DNA from: an uncultured Bacteroidales bacterium
GTDB lineage: Bacteria > Bacteroidota > Bacteroidia > Bacteroidales > Paludibacteraceae
Direction of reading: 5' to 3'
Assembly (NCBI GenBank): GCA_902780495.1
Contig: CACZFM010000010.1
Coordinates: 1-61,688 of the forward strand
Length of the DNA: 61,688 nt
This document shows positions 18,206-26,078 of this stretch, in pieces. Numbering within the stretch: the stretch's first letter is position 1; each line of letters starts with the position of its first letter. The notes under the pieces are model-generated. The model had not been told where the DNA came from and did not search any database. It worked only from the letters and a program-made list of their open reading frames with translations. Both the position numbers and the translations under genes were made by a program.

Positions 18206-19075
18206 ATGAGAAAGATATGCTTCTTATTGCTTTTGGCCTGTGCCTGTGGGGCTTGTCATAAGAGAAAGTCCGACTCTATCTTGCCGCAGGATTTTCGGGT
18301 GACGGTCGGACGTATTCAGGCGCAACGGATACATCTTGAACTGTTCCCTGAGTATGAGTTCACCCGCTACAGCATGGATATTATGCCGGTTGACAGCTTC
18401 CGCAACACCTATGTTTCGGACGCCGACTATATATATAGAAAGGACACTTCCTTGCAGCGTATAGCGAAGGAGACGCCTGATATTCAACTCAAGAATTTGC
18501 TGCAGGAGGGCACGCTGATTGTCAATCTCTCTATCCCATCGGACGAGGAGTATTATCTCTTGTTGTATAGTTACAACGGAAGCCGCCCTGTCAACACCTT
18601 GCGCAAGGAACTCTTCCGCACGTTGCCTCGCAAAATCTCCGACCTGCATATCGATTCTGTCACCTTGCTTGGAGAAACCATCGCCATCTATCCCTCTATA
18701 CTGCAGGACCCCTCGGCCACTTATTTCTGGGATTTCACGCCCTTGAAGGATATCCGTGACCGCTATCTCGGCCTGCACTCCTACTATTTCTTCCAACTGA
18801 TGGAGAACTATTACGAACTGGATGAGATGGCTGATTTTCTGGTCTCCGGCACGGACACGGAGTCTTGGCGTTGGTATTATAATGACAACACCTTCGCCAT
18901 TGGCGATACGATGGTGGTCATGGCGGTGGGATATGATTCTATCTCAGGTGAGACCACCGACCGCTACGAGGCTTGGTGGCTTGTGCGGCCGGAGGAGGAC
19001 ACACAGACCGTTCGTGCCGTACCGGCGGAAACAGATGGATTGGAAGATATGTTTATGCCAAAAAATATAAAGTAA
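18206..19075 (+). CDS. Lipoprotein of unknown function
   Basis: A 289-residue protein with a clear lipoprotein signal (ACGAC) and no domain I recognise. The mature part is acidic, beta-rich and aromatic-rich (several Tyr/Trp), consistent with a surface or periplasmic binding protein. Position between the lipase-like gene and the nucleosidase-like gene, with 4- and 5-base gaps, suggests one transcript. Confidence 0.75.
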   Translation: MRKICFLLLLACACGACHKRKSDSILPQDFRVTVGRIQAQRIHLELFPEYEFTRYSMDIMPVDSFRNTYVSDADYIYRKDTSLQRIAKETPDIQLKNLLQEGTLIVNLSIPSDEEYYLLLYSYNGSRPVNTLRKELFRTLPRKISDLHIDSVTLLGETIAIYPSILQDPSATYFWDFTPLKDIRDRYLGLHSYYFFQLMENYYELDEMADFLVSGTDTESWRWYYNDNTFAIGDTMVVMAVGYDSISGETTDRYEAWWLVRPEEDTQTVRAVPAETDGLEDMFMPKNIK

Positions 19076-19080
19076 AGAAT

Positions 19081-19569
19081 ATGAAAATACTTATTTTGAT
19101 TGCCGAAGAAGGCGAACGTAAATTGATTGAACAGTATTTGCCTAATATACAAGCAGATGTGTTAGTAACGGGCGTTGGAGCCTATAATATCATGCGCTCT
19201 TTGCGGGACCTGCCGTTGGATACGGACATCATCAATATCGGCTATGCCGGTAGTGCCAACTATGCCATCGGAAGTGTCGTGGAGGTTACTGAGTCGCGAC
19301 TCAACCATCCTTGTGTCACCTATCCCGAACCTGTCTTTCCTTTGCAGACTTTAGGACTGCATTTGGCTAATTATCAGGCAGTTTGTTACAGTGGAACGGA
19401 CTTTGTCACGCAGTCTGACTATCGCGATTGTGTCTTTGATATGGAGTTGGCGTTCATTGTCGGTATGGGTTTCCGCCATGTTCGTTCGGTGAAGATTGTC
19501 AGCGACAACCTCAGCCTACATGCCTACCATGAGTTCGGCTCCGGAGTGGATGCCAGAACGGCTGAATAA
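19081..19569 (+). CDS. Nucleoside phosphorylase/nucleosidase superfamily protein (short)
   Basis: A 162-residue protein, shorter than usual MTA/SAH nucleosidases (about 230). It starts MKILILIAEEGER, has VTGVGAYN and NIGYAGSANYAIGSVVEV, the latter like the phosphate/purine-site strand of the family, and FDMELAFIV, which aligns with the VEMEGAA-type motif holding the ribose-binding Glu. ATG 19081 follows the lipoprotein stop by 5 bases. It has no signal peptide, so it is the only cytoplasmic product of this operon. The nucleoside substrate is unknown. Confidence 0.7.
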   Translation: MKILILIAEEGERKLIEQYLPNIQADVLVTGVGAYNIMRSLRDLPLDTDIINIGYAGSANYAIGSVVEVTESRLNHPCVTYPEPVFPLQTLGLHLANYQAVCYSGTDFVTQSDYRDCVFDMELAFIVGMGFRHVRSVKIVSDNLSLHAYHEFGSGVDARTAE

Positions 19570-19599
19570 GTGGCATCCGTCACTTTTTTACCAAAACGC

Positions 19600-19629
19600 T
19601 TGCACATTTCAAAAAAAGCACTACCTTTG
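19600..19629 (+). promoter_or_regulatory. Promoter of the small secreted protein
   Basis: TTG (19600-19602), 19 bases with an A7 run, TACCTTTG (19622-19629). It leaves a leader of about 190 bases. Confidence 0.78.
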
Positions 19630-19712
19630 CACCCGAATTATGTAGTAATCTTGATTTAGATATATTTTATGGGGCATGTGGCGTATTAAAGAGGGTAAAT
19701 CATAGGATAAAA

Positions 19713-19759
19713 AGAGCCGAACTTTCAAAACGGGGCAAGCTCTGCAAAGCTGTAAGAGC
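19713..19759 (+). promoter_or_regulatory. Leader RNA with two mutually exclusive hairpins
   Basis: AGAGC (19713-19717) can pair with GCTCT (19739-19743), and the same GCTCT can instead pair with AGAGC (19755-19759). The 190-base leader therefore has a switch-like architecture. No known riboswitch consensus is recognised. Confidence 0.4.
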
Positions 19760-19828
19760 AGGAATAATAAATTCATTCAATCCAATTAAAACCGATGGGG
19801 CGATGGGATATAACTGCCAATAAACAAC

Positions 19829-20233
19829 ATGAAAAAATTATTAATGACATTAACTATTTTAGCAATGTCTGTTGTCGCTTTTGCAAATGAAACAGAAAGT
19901 GTAAGCGCATCGTCGCTTATGGCTTCAAACTCATCTAACTCAACGACCGTTTATGAAATGTTAGTTTATACGACTGATGTAGTGGATGATTTGTGTAATT
20001 ATTTTAATGGTAGTTGGTTGGATACTGGCTTAAACATCTATTGTAAATTTGGTGGAGATGTCTATACTTGTACTGCTTATAAAGTGGTTAGTGTGGCTTG
20101 TGGTATAAATGGCGTTGTAAAACTCTCTCTCCAAGGAGATTATAATGAAGCGTTAAAAAAAGCGTTAAATACATCCACAAAAATATTTAATGTAAAAAAA
20201 GAGAACGGAGAGTTTATTTTCACCCTCGGATGA
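19829..20233 (+). CDS. Small secreted protein of unknown function
   Basis: A 134-residue protein with a signal peptide (MKKLLMTLTILAMSVVAFA). The mature part has a Ser/Asn-rich start, three Cys and many Val/Thr/Tyr residues, consistent with a small beta-rich exported protein. I recognise no family. The gene is visibly A+T richer than its neighbours, which may indicate transfer or low expression. It stands alone between its own promoter with a long leader and an intrinsic terminator. Confidence 0.7.
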   Translation: MKKLLMTLTILAMSVVAFANETESVSASSLMASNSSNSTTVYEMLVYTTDVVDDLCNYFNGSWLDTGLNIYCKFGGDVYTCTAYKVVSVACGINGVVKLSLQGDYNEALKKALNTSTKIFNVKKENGEFIFTLG

Positions 20234-20293
20234 TTAAGAAACGATAGAAAGGTATGTGGAATTATTGTTTTTAATGTCACTACACACCTCTCT

Positions 20294-20320
20294 CGCCCGA
20301 GCTAACCCCTCGGGCGTTTT
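20294..20320 (+). terminator. Intrinsic terminator of the small secreted protein gene
   Basis: CGCCCGAG / CTCGGGCG, 8-bp perfect stem, followed by TTTT. 60 bases after the stop. Confidence 0.9.
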
Positions 20321-20357
20321 GTGTCTATATATTTTATATTTCTTTTCATTTTTCGCA

Positions 20358-20428
20358 CAATTCCCGTATAACCATTAGGCTATTATTAGGTTATTATTGG
20401 GTGATTATTGGGTTATTAGTAGGTTATT
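20358..20428 (+). repeat. Five-unit 11-bp array plus 16-bp tail, copy 3 (inverted)
   Basis: The tail (20358-20373) precedes five 11-bp units (20374-20428), variants of ATTAGGTTATT. In the direction of rpsO the array ends 75 bases before the -33 box. From 20358 to about 20545 this region matches the inverted region 33008-33192 upstream of rpsP, including the promoter. Apart from this array and the promoter, the 400-base gap 20234-20633 holds only the terminator and the rpsO leader. Confidence 0.9.
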
Positions 20429-20503
20429 TAGCAGACAGAAAGCAGAGGGAACGCTAATTCCACATATATTTCCACAAAAAAATACAGATTTTTGCACAAA
20501 TAT

Positions 20504-20534
20504 TTGGTCAATCAAAAAAAAAGCAGTACCTTTG
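20504..20534 (+). promoter_or_regulatory. rpsO promoter (extended ribosomal type)
   Basis: TTTGG with TTG at 20504-20506, 20 bases including an A9 run, TACCTTTG (20527-20534) then CACGC. The whole block from ATATTTGGTCAATC to the -7 box is nearly identical at the rpsP and tRNA-Glu/rpsT promoters. Confidence 0.88.
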
Positions 20535-20633
20535 CACGCTTTTTCCAACGAAAAGGCACAAAGTAATGTGGCATTGTTGAGATGACATATCCTGCAAGGC
20601 CGCCATTGTAAAACAATTAAATCATTGAAAGTC

Positions 20634-20903
20634 ATGTATTTGACCGCTGAAAAAAAAGCAGAAATCTTTGCCACCTACGGCAAGGATGCCAAGAACACTG
20701 GATTGGCTGAGAGCCAAATCGCCCTCTTTACTTTCCGTATTAACCATCTCACCGAGCACCTCAAAGCCAACCGCAAGGACTTTGGTACAGAGCGCGCACT
20801 GAATGCTCTCGTGGGTAAACGTCGTCGTATGTTGGACTACCTCAAGGAGAAAGACATCGAGCGTTATCGTGCTATCATTAAGCAACTTGGTATCCGTAAA
20901 TAA
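20634..20903 (+). CDS. rpsO: 30S ribosomal protein S15
   Basis: An 89-residue S15 that binds 16S rRNA helices 20-22 in early small-subunit assembly. Family features are the TGLAESQIALFTFRINHLTEH segment and the basic LVGKRRRMLDYL helix; length is the family norm (88-89). ATG 20634 (MYLTAEKK) matches relatives. The leader from the promoter is about 95 bases. The usual partner pnp does not follow; a serpin gene does, 23 bases downstream without a terminator. Confidence 0.97.
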   Translation: MYLTAEKKAEIFATYGKDAKNTGLAESQIALFTFRINHLTEHLKANRKDFGTERALNALVGKRRRMLDYLKEKDIERYRAIIKQLGIRK

Positions 20904-20926
20904 GTATGGTGAGCAATCTTTTTGGA

Positions 20927-22096
20927 ATGAAAAAGAGTCACGTTGTGGCTCTTTTTCTGCTCTCAGCCCTTTCGTTTTCCTGCTCCTCCAAGCAGGTGGC
21001 AACCACTGCTTCCGCACCTTTGCGCAAGGATACCGCAGCGATGGTCGAAGCCTCCAACGCCGCATCCCTTCGTCTCATGCAGACTGTTTGCGACGCACAA
21101 ACGGACGAAACGGTTTGGCTCAGCCCCTTTAGCGTTCAGTCTGCCTTGATGCCGCTGCACATGGGGGCTGCCGGTCACACAGCCGAAGAACTGCGCCCGT
21201 TGATGACATCCCTTGCCCTGAAAAATAACAACCAATTGCAAGTCGCATCGGCATTGTGGATTCAGCCTAACTTTGAACCCTACACCGCATATCTTGACGC
21301 ATGTCGGGCGAAGAAAATGGACCTTTTCATCGAAACAATCCGTGCTGCCAAAGTAAACGCCTGGGCGGCGGAACACACCAACAACAAAATAACGGAAGTA
21401 CTCTCCGAACCCCTGCCGCCTAATCTTGAAATGCTCATCGCCAATGCCGTCTATTTCCGTGCTGATTGGGAGAATCCTTTCCAAGAAAGGTTCACCCACA
21501 CCGAACCCTTCTATCCGCGAAGCGGTGCCGCACAGGAGGTGAAGATGATGACACAGAAAGAGCATTACAACTATTTCCGGAACAATACCTTTGCCGCACT
21601 TTCAGTGCCCTATCGCCCTGCGGATGACGGAAAACAGTATTGCCTGCAGATTATCCTGCCCGAAAAAAGCAGTTCGGTGGACGAAGTCCTCGCGTCCTTT
21701 TCTACGGAGACCCTGAAGCAGATTGCCGAACAGGAGACCTACAAAAAAGTTCGTCTCACCCTGCCCAAACTGGAACTTCGCTATGCCCGTATGCTGAATG
21801 AAGATTTGCAGAACTTGGGCATGAAACAGGCTTTCTCGCCGGGAAAGGCAGATTTCCGCCATATCGCCGCCACTCGTCTGTATGTCGGTTTGGTGAAGCA
21901 GGATTCCTATCTCCGGATGGATGAAGAAGGCACCGAAGCCGCTGCCGTTACCACCGTTTTGGTGCGCACCACCGCAATGCCGCAACAGGAAGAAGTAATC
22001 GATTTCCATGTCAATCGGCCATACCTCCTTCTCATTCGGGATATGGCTTCCGGACTCATACTTTTTACTGGGAAAATAGAAAAAATAACAAAATAA
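20927..22096 (+). CDS. Serpin-family protease inhibitor lipoprotein
   Basis: A 389-residue serpin with a lipoprotein signal (Cys20 in FSCSS), so it is probably displayed on the cell surface or periplasmic face. The hinge of the reactive loop reads EEGTEAAAVTTVLV, the small-residue pattern of inhibitory serpins, and the end (DFHVNRPYLLLIRDMASGLILFTGKI) is the canonical C-terminal strand. The loop after the hinge reads RTTAMPQQ; which bond is the bait cannot be settled. ATG 20927 gives the cleanest signal peptide; a start at 20906 would add 7 residues. Likely co-transcribed with rpsO. Confidence 0.9.
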   Translation: MKKSHVVALFLLSALSFSCSSKQVATTASAPLRKDTAAMVEASNAASLRLMQTVCDAQTDETVWLSPFSVQSALMPLHMGAAGHTAEELRPLMTSLALKNNNQLQVASALWIQPNFEPYTAYLDACRAKKMDLFIETIRAAKVNAWAAEHTNNKITEVLSEPLPPNLEMLIANAVYFRADWENPFQERFTHTEPFYPRSGAAQEVKMMTQKEHYNYFRNNTFAALSVPYRPADDGKQYCLQIILPEKSSSVDEVLASFSTETLKQIAEQETYKKVRLTLPKLELRYARMLNEDLQNLGMKQAFSPGKADFRHIAATRLYVGLVKQDSYLRMDEEGTEAAAVTTVLVRTTAMPQQEEVIDFHVNRPYLLLIRDMASGLILFTGKIEKITK

Positions 22097-22117
22097 GTAC
22101 GATTTTTGCGTTTTTAT

Positions 22118-22148
22118 TTGGTCATTCCAAAAAAAAGCAGTACCTTTG
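22118..22148 (+). promoter_or_regulatory. Promoter of tRNA-Pro/tRNA-Cys
   Basis: TTG (22118-22120) in ATTTGGTCA, 20 bases with an A8 run, TACCTTTG (22141-22148). It is the same extended type as the ribosomal-protein promoters. Confidence 0.85.
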
Positions 22149-22212
22149 CAGCCGCTTTCAGAAGAAAGAGTGCTCCTGCAAGCAAAATTTGGGGTTGCAA
22201 GTGGGACGCAAT

Positions 22213-22286
22213 CGGGATGTGGCGCAGTCCGGTAGCGCAACGGTCTGGGGGACCGGAGGTCGCAAGTTCAAATCTTGTCATCCCGA
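22213..22286 (+). tRNA. tRNA-Pro (anticodon GGG)
   Basis: A 74-base cloverleaf. Acceptor CGGGATG/CATCCCG with C1-G72 typical of tRNA-Pro and A73; D stem GCGC/GCGC; anticodon loop CTGGGGG reading GGG; T loop TTCAAAT. Position 27 to 43 is an A-G mismatch, leaving four pairs in the anticodon stem. Confidence 0.93.
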
Positions 22287-22296
22287 CAATAAATAG

Positions 22297-22367
22297 GGTA
22301 CCTTGCCCGAGTGGTTAGGGACCGGTCTGCAAAACCGGGGACAGCGGTTCGAATCTGCTAGGTACCT
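22297..22367 (+). tRNA. tRNA-Cys (anticodon GCA)
   Basis: A 71-base cloverleaf. Acceptor GGTACCT/AGGTACC, anticodon loop CTGCAAA reading GCA, T loop TTCGAAT, discriminator T73 as expected for Cys. It follows tRNA-Pro by 10 bases on one transcript. Confidence 0.95.
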
Positions 22368-22370
22368 CTC

Positions 22371-22395
22371 AGAGCCGCCAACAGGCGGCTCTTTT
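22371..22395 (+). terminator. Intrinsic terminator after tRNA-Cys
   Basis: AGAGCCGCC / GGCGGCTCT, 9-bp perfect stem with a four-base loop, followed by TTT. It lies between the tRNA pair and sufB, so sufB may depend on read-through or an unseen promoter. Confidence 0.88.
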
Positions 22396-22419
22396 CTATG
22401 ACAAAGCACAACAAACGAA

Positions 22420-23853
22420 ATGCAGAACGAAATAGAAAATACCATCGCGCAGGAATATAAGTACGGCTTCACCACAGATGTCGATACAGATATCATTCCC
22501 ACTGGGCTTAACGAAGATGTCATACGCTTGATTTCATCGAAAAAAAACGAACCCGAATGGCTGCTCGAATTTCGCCTGAAAGCATACCGTAAGTGGCTCA
22601 CCATAACACCGCCCCAATGGGCGCACCTCACCATTCCGGAAATAGACTTTCAGGCTATCTCCTATTACGCTGCACCCAAACGGAACAAAGGCAATGAGAC
22701 CAAGGAAATAGACCCTGAAATACAAAAGACCTTCGATAAATTGGGCATTCCTTTGGAGGAACGCGCCGCCTTGGCGGGAAATATGGCGGTGGATGCTGTC
22801 ATGGATTCGGTCTCTGTCAAAACCACGTTCCGCGAAACCCTTTCCAAACAGGGAATCATCTTCTGTTCTATCTCGGAGGCGGTGCAGACCTATCCGGAAC
22901 TGGTGCAGAAGTATTTGGGTTCGGTCGTTCCGTATTCCGATAACTTTTATGCAGCCCTCAATTCAGCGGTATTCTCCGACGGCTCCTTTGTTTATATACC
23001 GAAGGGCGTGCGTTGTCCGATGGAGTTAAGTACCTACTTCCGCATCAATGCAGGCAATACGGGGCAATTCGAACGCACATTGCTGATTGCAGACGAAGGT
23101 GCCTATCTCAGTTACCTGGAGGGATGTACGGCACCGATGCGCGATGAGAACCAGTTACATGCCGCTATCGTGGAAATAGTGGTTCATAAGGATGCACAAG
23201 TCAAGTATTCAACGGTGCAAAACTGGTATCCTGGCGACAAGGAAGGAAAGGGAGGTATCTATAATTTCGTCACCAAGCGTGGCATTACCTATGAGAATGC
23301 GCACCTTAGCTGGACGCAAGTCGAAACAGGCTCTGCCATTACATGGAAGTATCCGAGTTGTATCTTGAAAGGGGACAACTCCTCTGCAGAATTTTACTCG
23401 GTGGCTGTCACCAACAATTTCCAGCAGGCGGATACGGGTACTAAGATGATTCACCTTGGGCGCAACACCACATCCCATATCATTAGCAAAGGTATCAGTG
23501 CAGGGCATAGTCAGAATGCCTATCGCGGATTGGTTAAAGTGGTGAGCGGAGCGGACAACGCCCGTAACTATAGCCAGTGTGATTCCCTTCTTTTGGGTGA
23601 CCGTTGCGGGGCGCATACCTTCCCTGACATGCAGATTGCCAATTCCACAGCCATTGTGGAGCATGAAGCCACCACTTCCAAAATCTCGGAAGACCAGTTG
23701 TTCTACTGTCAGCAACGCGGTATTGGCACAGAAGATGCCGTTGGCCTGATTGTCAACGGCTATGCCAAAGAGGTAATGGATAAGTTACCGATGGAATTTG
23801 CTGTCGAAGCGCAGAAACTCCTGCAAGTCACTCTTGAGGGCTCGATCGGTTAG
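22420..23853 (+). CDS. sufB: Fe-S cluster scaffold protein SufB
   Basis: A 477-residue scaffold subunit of the SUF iron-sulfur assembly system, which normally acts in a SufB-SufC-SufD complex. The conserved core is clear: [33 protein letters not shown] with a conserved Cys, the beta-helix with VQNWYPGD and a late [18 protein letters not shown] segment. Length is typical. No sufC or sufD is adjacent; the next gene converges and overlaps it by 26 bases. The ATG lies 25 bases after the tRNA terminator. Confidence 0.95.
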   Translation: MQNEIENTIAQEYKYGFTTDVDTDIIPTGLNEDVIRLISSKKNEPEWLLEFRLKAYRKWLTITPPQWAHLTIPEIDFQAISYYAAPKRNKGNETKEIDPEIQKTFDKLGIPLEERAALAGNMAVDAVMDSVSVKTTFRETLSKQGIIFCSISEAVQTYPELVQKYLGSVVPYSDNFYAALNSAVFSDGSFVYIPKGVRCPMELSTYFRINAGNTGQFERTLLIADEGAYLSYLEGCTAPMRDENQLHAAIVEIVVHKDAQVKYSTVQNWYPGDKEGKGGIYNFVTKRGITYENAHLSWTQVETGSAITWKYPSCILKGDNSSAEFYSVAVTNNFQQADTGTKMIHLGRNTTSHIISKGISAGHSQNAYRGLVKVVSGADNARNYSQCDSLLLGDRCGAHTFPDMQIANSTAIVEHEATTSKISEDQLFYCQQRGIGTEDAVGLIVNGYAKEVMDKLPMEFAVEAQKLLQVTLEGSIG

Positions 23854-24814
23854 TATTCTTTTTCTGTTGGATATACCTTGCCAGATATTCCTGTTCCGGT
23901 TGTCCGGGCGTAGGAATAAGTTCGGCTTTCTCAAGCATACCCAATCGAGCCAAATCCATGATGCTTGAGTATCCGCTGCGGCAGATTATCTTTTTCGCGC
24001 CGTTCAGAATAGGGATAAGTTCCCCATCGCTCATATAGGCAGTTTTCGTAATATTCCCGTGGCGTATCTTCACATTGCTTTCGCCTGTCTTTCCCCGTAC
24101 TATCAGCACTTCTTCGCTTTTGCCTGCATATTGCTTTGTCAGTTCTTCTTCCAACATACTCCGTTGGGGCTCTATGCCGGATAATACGGCAACCACATCG
24201 TATAAGTTTACGCTCTCCTGACCTTTTTCCATCCGTGACAAGGGACCGATATAGTGCACCTTCTCGCTTATCGTAGCTGGATGACTCAATTTCCCTGCCA
24301 AACTCTCCTTTTCATCGGAATAATCCGGCACCCAGACTTCATCATACTTGCACCAAATGGCTTTGTGCAGTTTGTCCGCTATCTTGCTCATCCATTCCCA
24401 TCCGCAGGGCATGGGGATGTGCAATTGATGGGTGATATACACATAGCGGGTGTCTTTGTGTGTCCGGTTCTTTGGGGGAAACATCCCGAATCGGTTGTCT
24501 GAGATAATCAGGTCGAAATGTTCGTGGGAAGCAAGGTATTTTGTATGCAGATGGTCTTTTAGCAAAGAAAATAGGATGCGGGGCATATTGCGTAGCATTG
24601 CGCCTGTTTGGCTTTTCCCGCTGCTATACCGCAGGTGCATTTCAGGGAAATGTACATATTCCAATGTGGGAAAGGTCTTGCGCAGTAGGATAAACGATTC
24701 CCCGTCTCCTCCTAACACAACCGAATGGCCTTCCGCAAGATACTTTCTCACCAAAGGTACACAACGGCTGGCATGACCCAGTCCCCAGTTCAACGGCGCT
24801 ATCAGAATACGCAT
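23828..24814 (-). CDS. Glycosyltransferase, GT28/MurG-like
   Basis: A 328-residue GT-B-type protein. The N-terminus ([21 protein letters not shown]) is the Gly-rich acceptor loop of MurG-like enzymes, and the C-terminal domain has [12 protein letters not shown] followed by [12 protein letters not shown], the nucleotide-sugar region of family 28. Relatives are annotated only as conserved glycosyltransferases, so donor and acceptor are unknown. It has its own promoter. Its last 26 bases are antisense to the end of sufB. Confidence 0.8.
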   Translation of the reverse strand: MRILIAPLNWGLGHASRCVPLVRKYLAEGHSVVLGGDGESFILLRKTFPTLEYVHFPEMHLRYSSGKSQTGAMLRNMPRILFSLLKDHLHTKYLASHEHFDLIISDNRFGMFPPKNRTHKDTRYVYITHQLHIPMPCGWEWMSKIADKLHKAIWCKYDEVWVPDYSDEKESLAGKLSHPATISEKVHYIGPLSRMEKGQESVNLYDVVAVLSGIEPQRSMLEEELTKQYAGKSEEVLIVRGKTGESNVKIRHGNITKTAYMSDGELIPILNGAKKIICRSGYSSIMDLARLGMLEKAELIPTPGQPEQEYLARYIQQKKNTNRSSPQE

Positions 24815-24843
24815 TGTAACGGCATTTATTCCCTAACTCGCTG

Positions 24844-24874
24844 CAAAGTTAATGCTATTCTTCGAATTATGCAA
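24844..24874 (-). promoter_or_regulatory. Promoter of the GT28-like gene
   Basis: On the minus strand: TTG (24872-24874), 20 bases, TAACTTTG (24844-24851). Predicted start near 24836, about 22 bases before ATG 24814. Confidence 0.78.
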
Positions 24875-24881
24875 ATAAAAT

Positions 24882-24912
24882 TTGTACATATCCGATATTT
24901 TTACTACCTTTG
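24882..24912 (+). promoter_or_regulatory. Promoter of ychF and the antiporter
   Basis: TTG (24882-24884) in TTTG, 20 bases, TACCTTTG (24905-24912) followed by CACG. Divergent from the GT28-like promoter with the -33 boxes 8 bases apart. Confidence 0.83.
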
Positions 24913-24956
24913 CACGTTTTTTGAATGTCAAACAGACTTAGAAGAAGAATAAAGAT

Positions 24957-26057
24957 ATGAAATGTGGAATAGTAGGACTCCCGAACGTAGGGAAATCCAC
25001 CCTGTTTAATTGCCTGAGTAATGCCAAGGCGCAGTCAGCCAATTTTCCGTTCTGTACCATTGAGCCGAACGTAGGTGTCATTACCGTACCGGACGAACGC
25101 CTTGTCAAATTGGGAGAACTCTGCAAGCCGGAGCGTGGCGTTATCCCTACCACCGTCGAGATTGTGGATATCGCCGGTCTGGTAAAAGGAGCCAGTCAAG
25201 GAGAGGGATTGGGAAACAAGTTCCTGGCGAACATTCGCGAAACGGATGCCATTATTCATGTGCTGCGTTGTTTTGACGATGGAAATGTGGTGCATGTGGA
25301 TGGTACAGTCAATCCCGTGCGTGACAAGGAGGTTATCGAAGCGGAACTCCAACTGAAGGATTTGGAGACGGTGGAAGCGCGTATCCAAAAGACAGAGAAG
25401 CAGGCAAAAGCAGGAGGAGACAAGCAGGCGAAAGTGGCACTGGGCGTGTTGATGCGCTATAAGGAAGCCCTCTCTGCAGGTCGCAATGCCCGTACCGTGG
25501 AGTTGGAAAACAAAGAGGAAGAGGCGGCTGCAAAAGAAATGTTCCTACTCACCAACAAACCTGTGCTTTATGTCTGCAATGTGGATGACGCTTCTGCGGC
25601 AACGGGTAACCAATATGTGGAGCAGGTCCGCGAAGCGGTAAAAGATGAAGGTGCCCAAGTCTTGGTGCTTGCTGCCAAAACCGAATCGGAGATTGCCGAA
25701 TTGGAAACCTATGAGGAACGGCAGATGTTCCTGGAGGAAATGGGACTGCAGGAGTCGGGATGCAATCGCCTCATCAAAGCGGCGTATGCCCTGCTCAATC
25801 TCCGTACATTCCTCACAGCCGGTTCGGATGAAGTGCGCGCATGGACCTTCCGTGCAGGATGGAAAGCCCCGCAATGTGCCGGAGTCATACATACCGATTT
25901 TGAGAAGGGTTTTATCCGTGCTGAAGTGATAAAATACGAAGACTTTATTGCTCTCGGTGGCGAAGCAGCATGCCGTGCTGCCGGAAAACTGGGCGTAGAA
26001 GGAAAAGATTATCTCGTTCAGGACGGCGATATCATGCACTTCCTCTTTAATGTATAA
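24957..26057 (+). CDS. ychF: Redox-regulated ATPase/GTPase YchF
   Basis: A 366-residue Obg-family P-loop protein that binds ATP and associates with ribosomes. The P-loop is GLPNVGKST (residues 7-15), followed by the family's NFPFCTIEPNVG and DIAGLVKGASQGEGLGN; a coiled-coil insert (about 130-195) and a C-terminal TGS domain (about 280-365, with RAWTFRAGWKAPQCAGVIH and YLVQDGDIMHFLFNV) complete it. Length is standard (about 363-367). The antiporter gene follows after 21 bases. Confidence 0.96.
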   Translation: MKCGIVGLPNVGKSTLFNCLSNAKAQSANFPFCTIEPNVGVITVPDERLVKLGELCKPERGVIPTTVEIVDIAGLVKGASQGEGLGNKFLANIRETDAIIHVLRCFDDGNVVHVDGTVNPVRDKEVIEAELQLKDLETVEARIQKTEKQAKAGGDKQAKVALGVLMRYKEALSAGRNARTVELENKEEEAAAKEMFLLTNKPVLYVCNVDDASAATGNQYVEQVREAVKDEGAQVLVLAAKTESEIAELETYEERQMFLEEMGLQESGCNRLIKAAYALLNLRTFLTAGSDEVRAWTFRAGWKAPQCAGVIHTDFEKGFIRAEVIKYEDFIALGGEAACRAAGKLGVEGKDYLVQDGDIMHFLFNV

Positions 26058-26078
26058 CGCGAAAAAGAAGATAACACA

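Noticed and set aside
19713..19770. Resemblance to a c-di-GMP (GEMM) riboswitch (GGGCAA ... GCAAAGC)
   Set aside because: The order and the stems of the GEMM consensus are not met, so only an unnamed structured leader is reported.
20397..20585. A 62-codon frame upstream of rpsO
   Set aside because: It reads through the 11-bp array and the rpsO promoter, which explain the sequence better.
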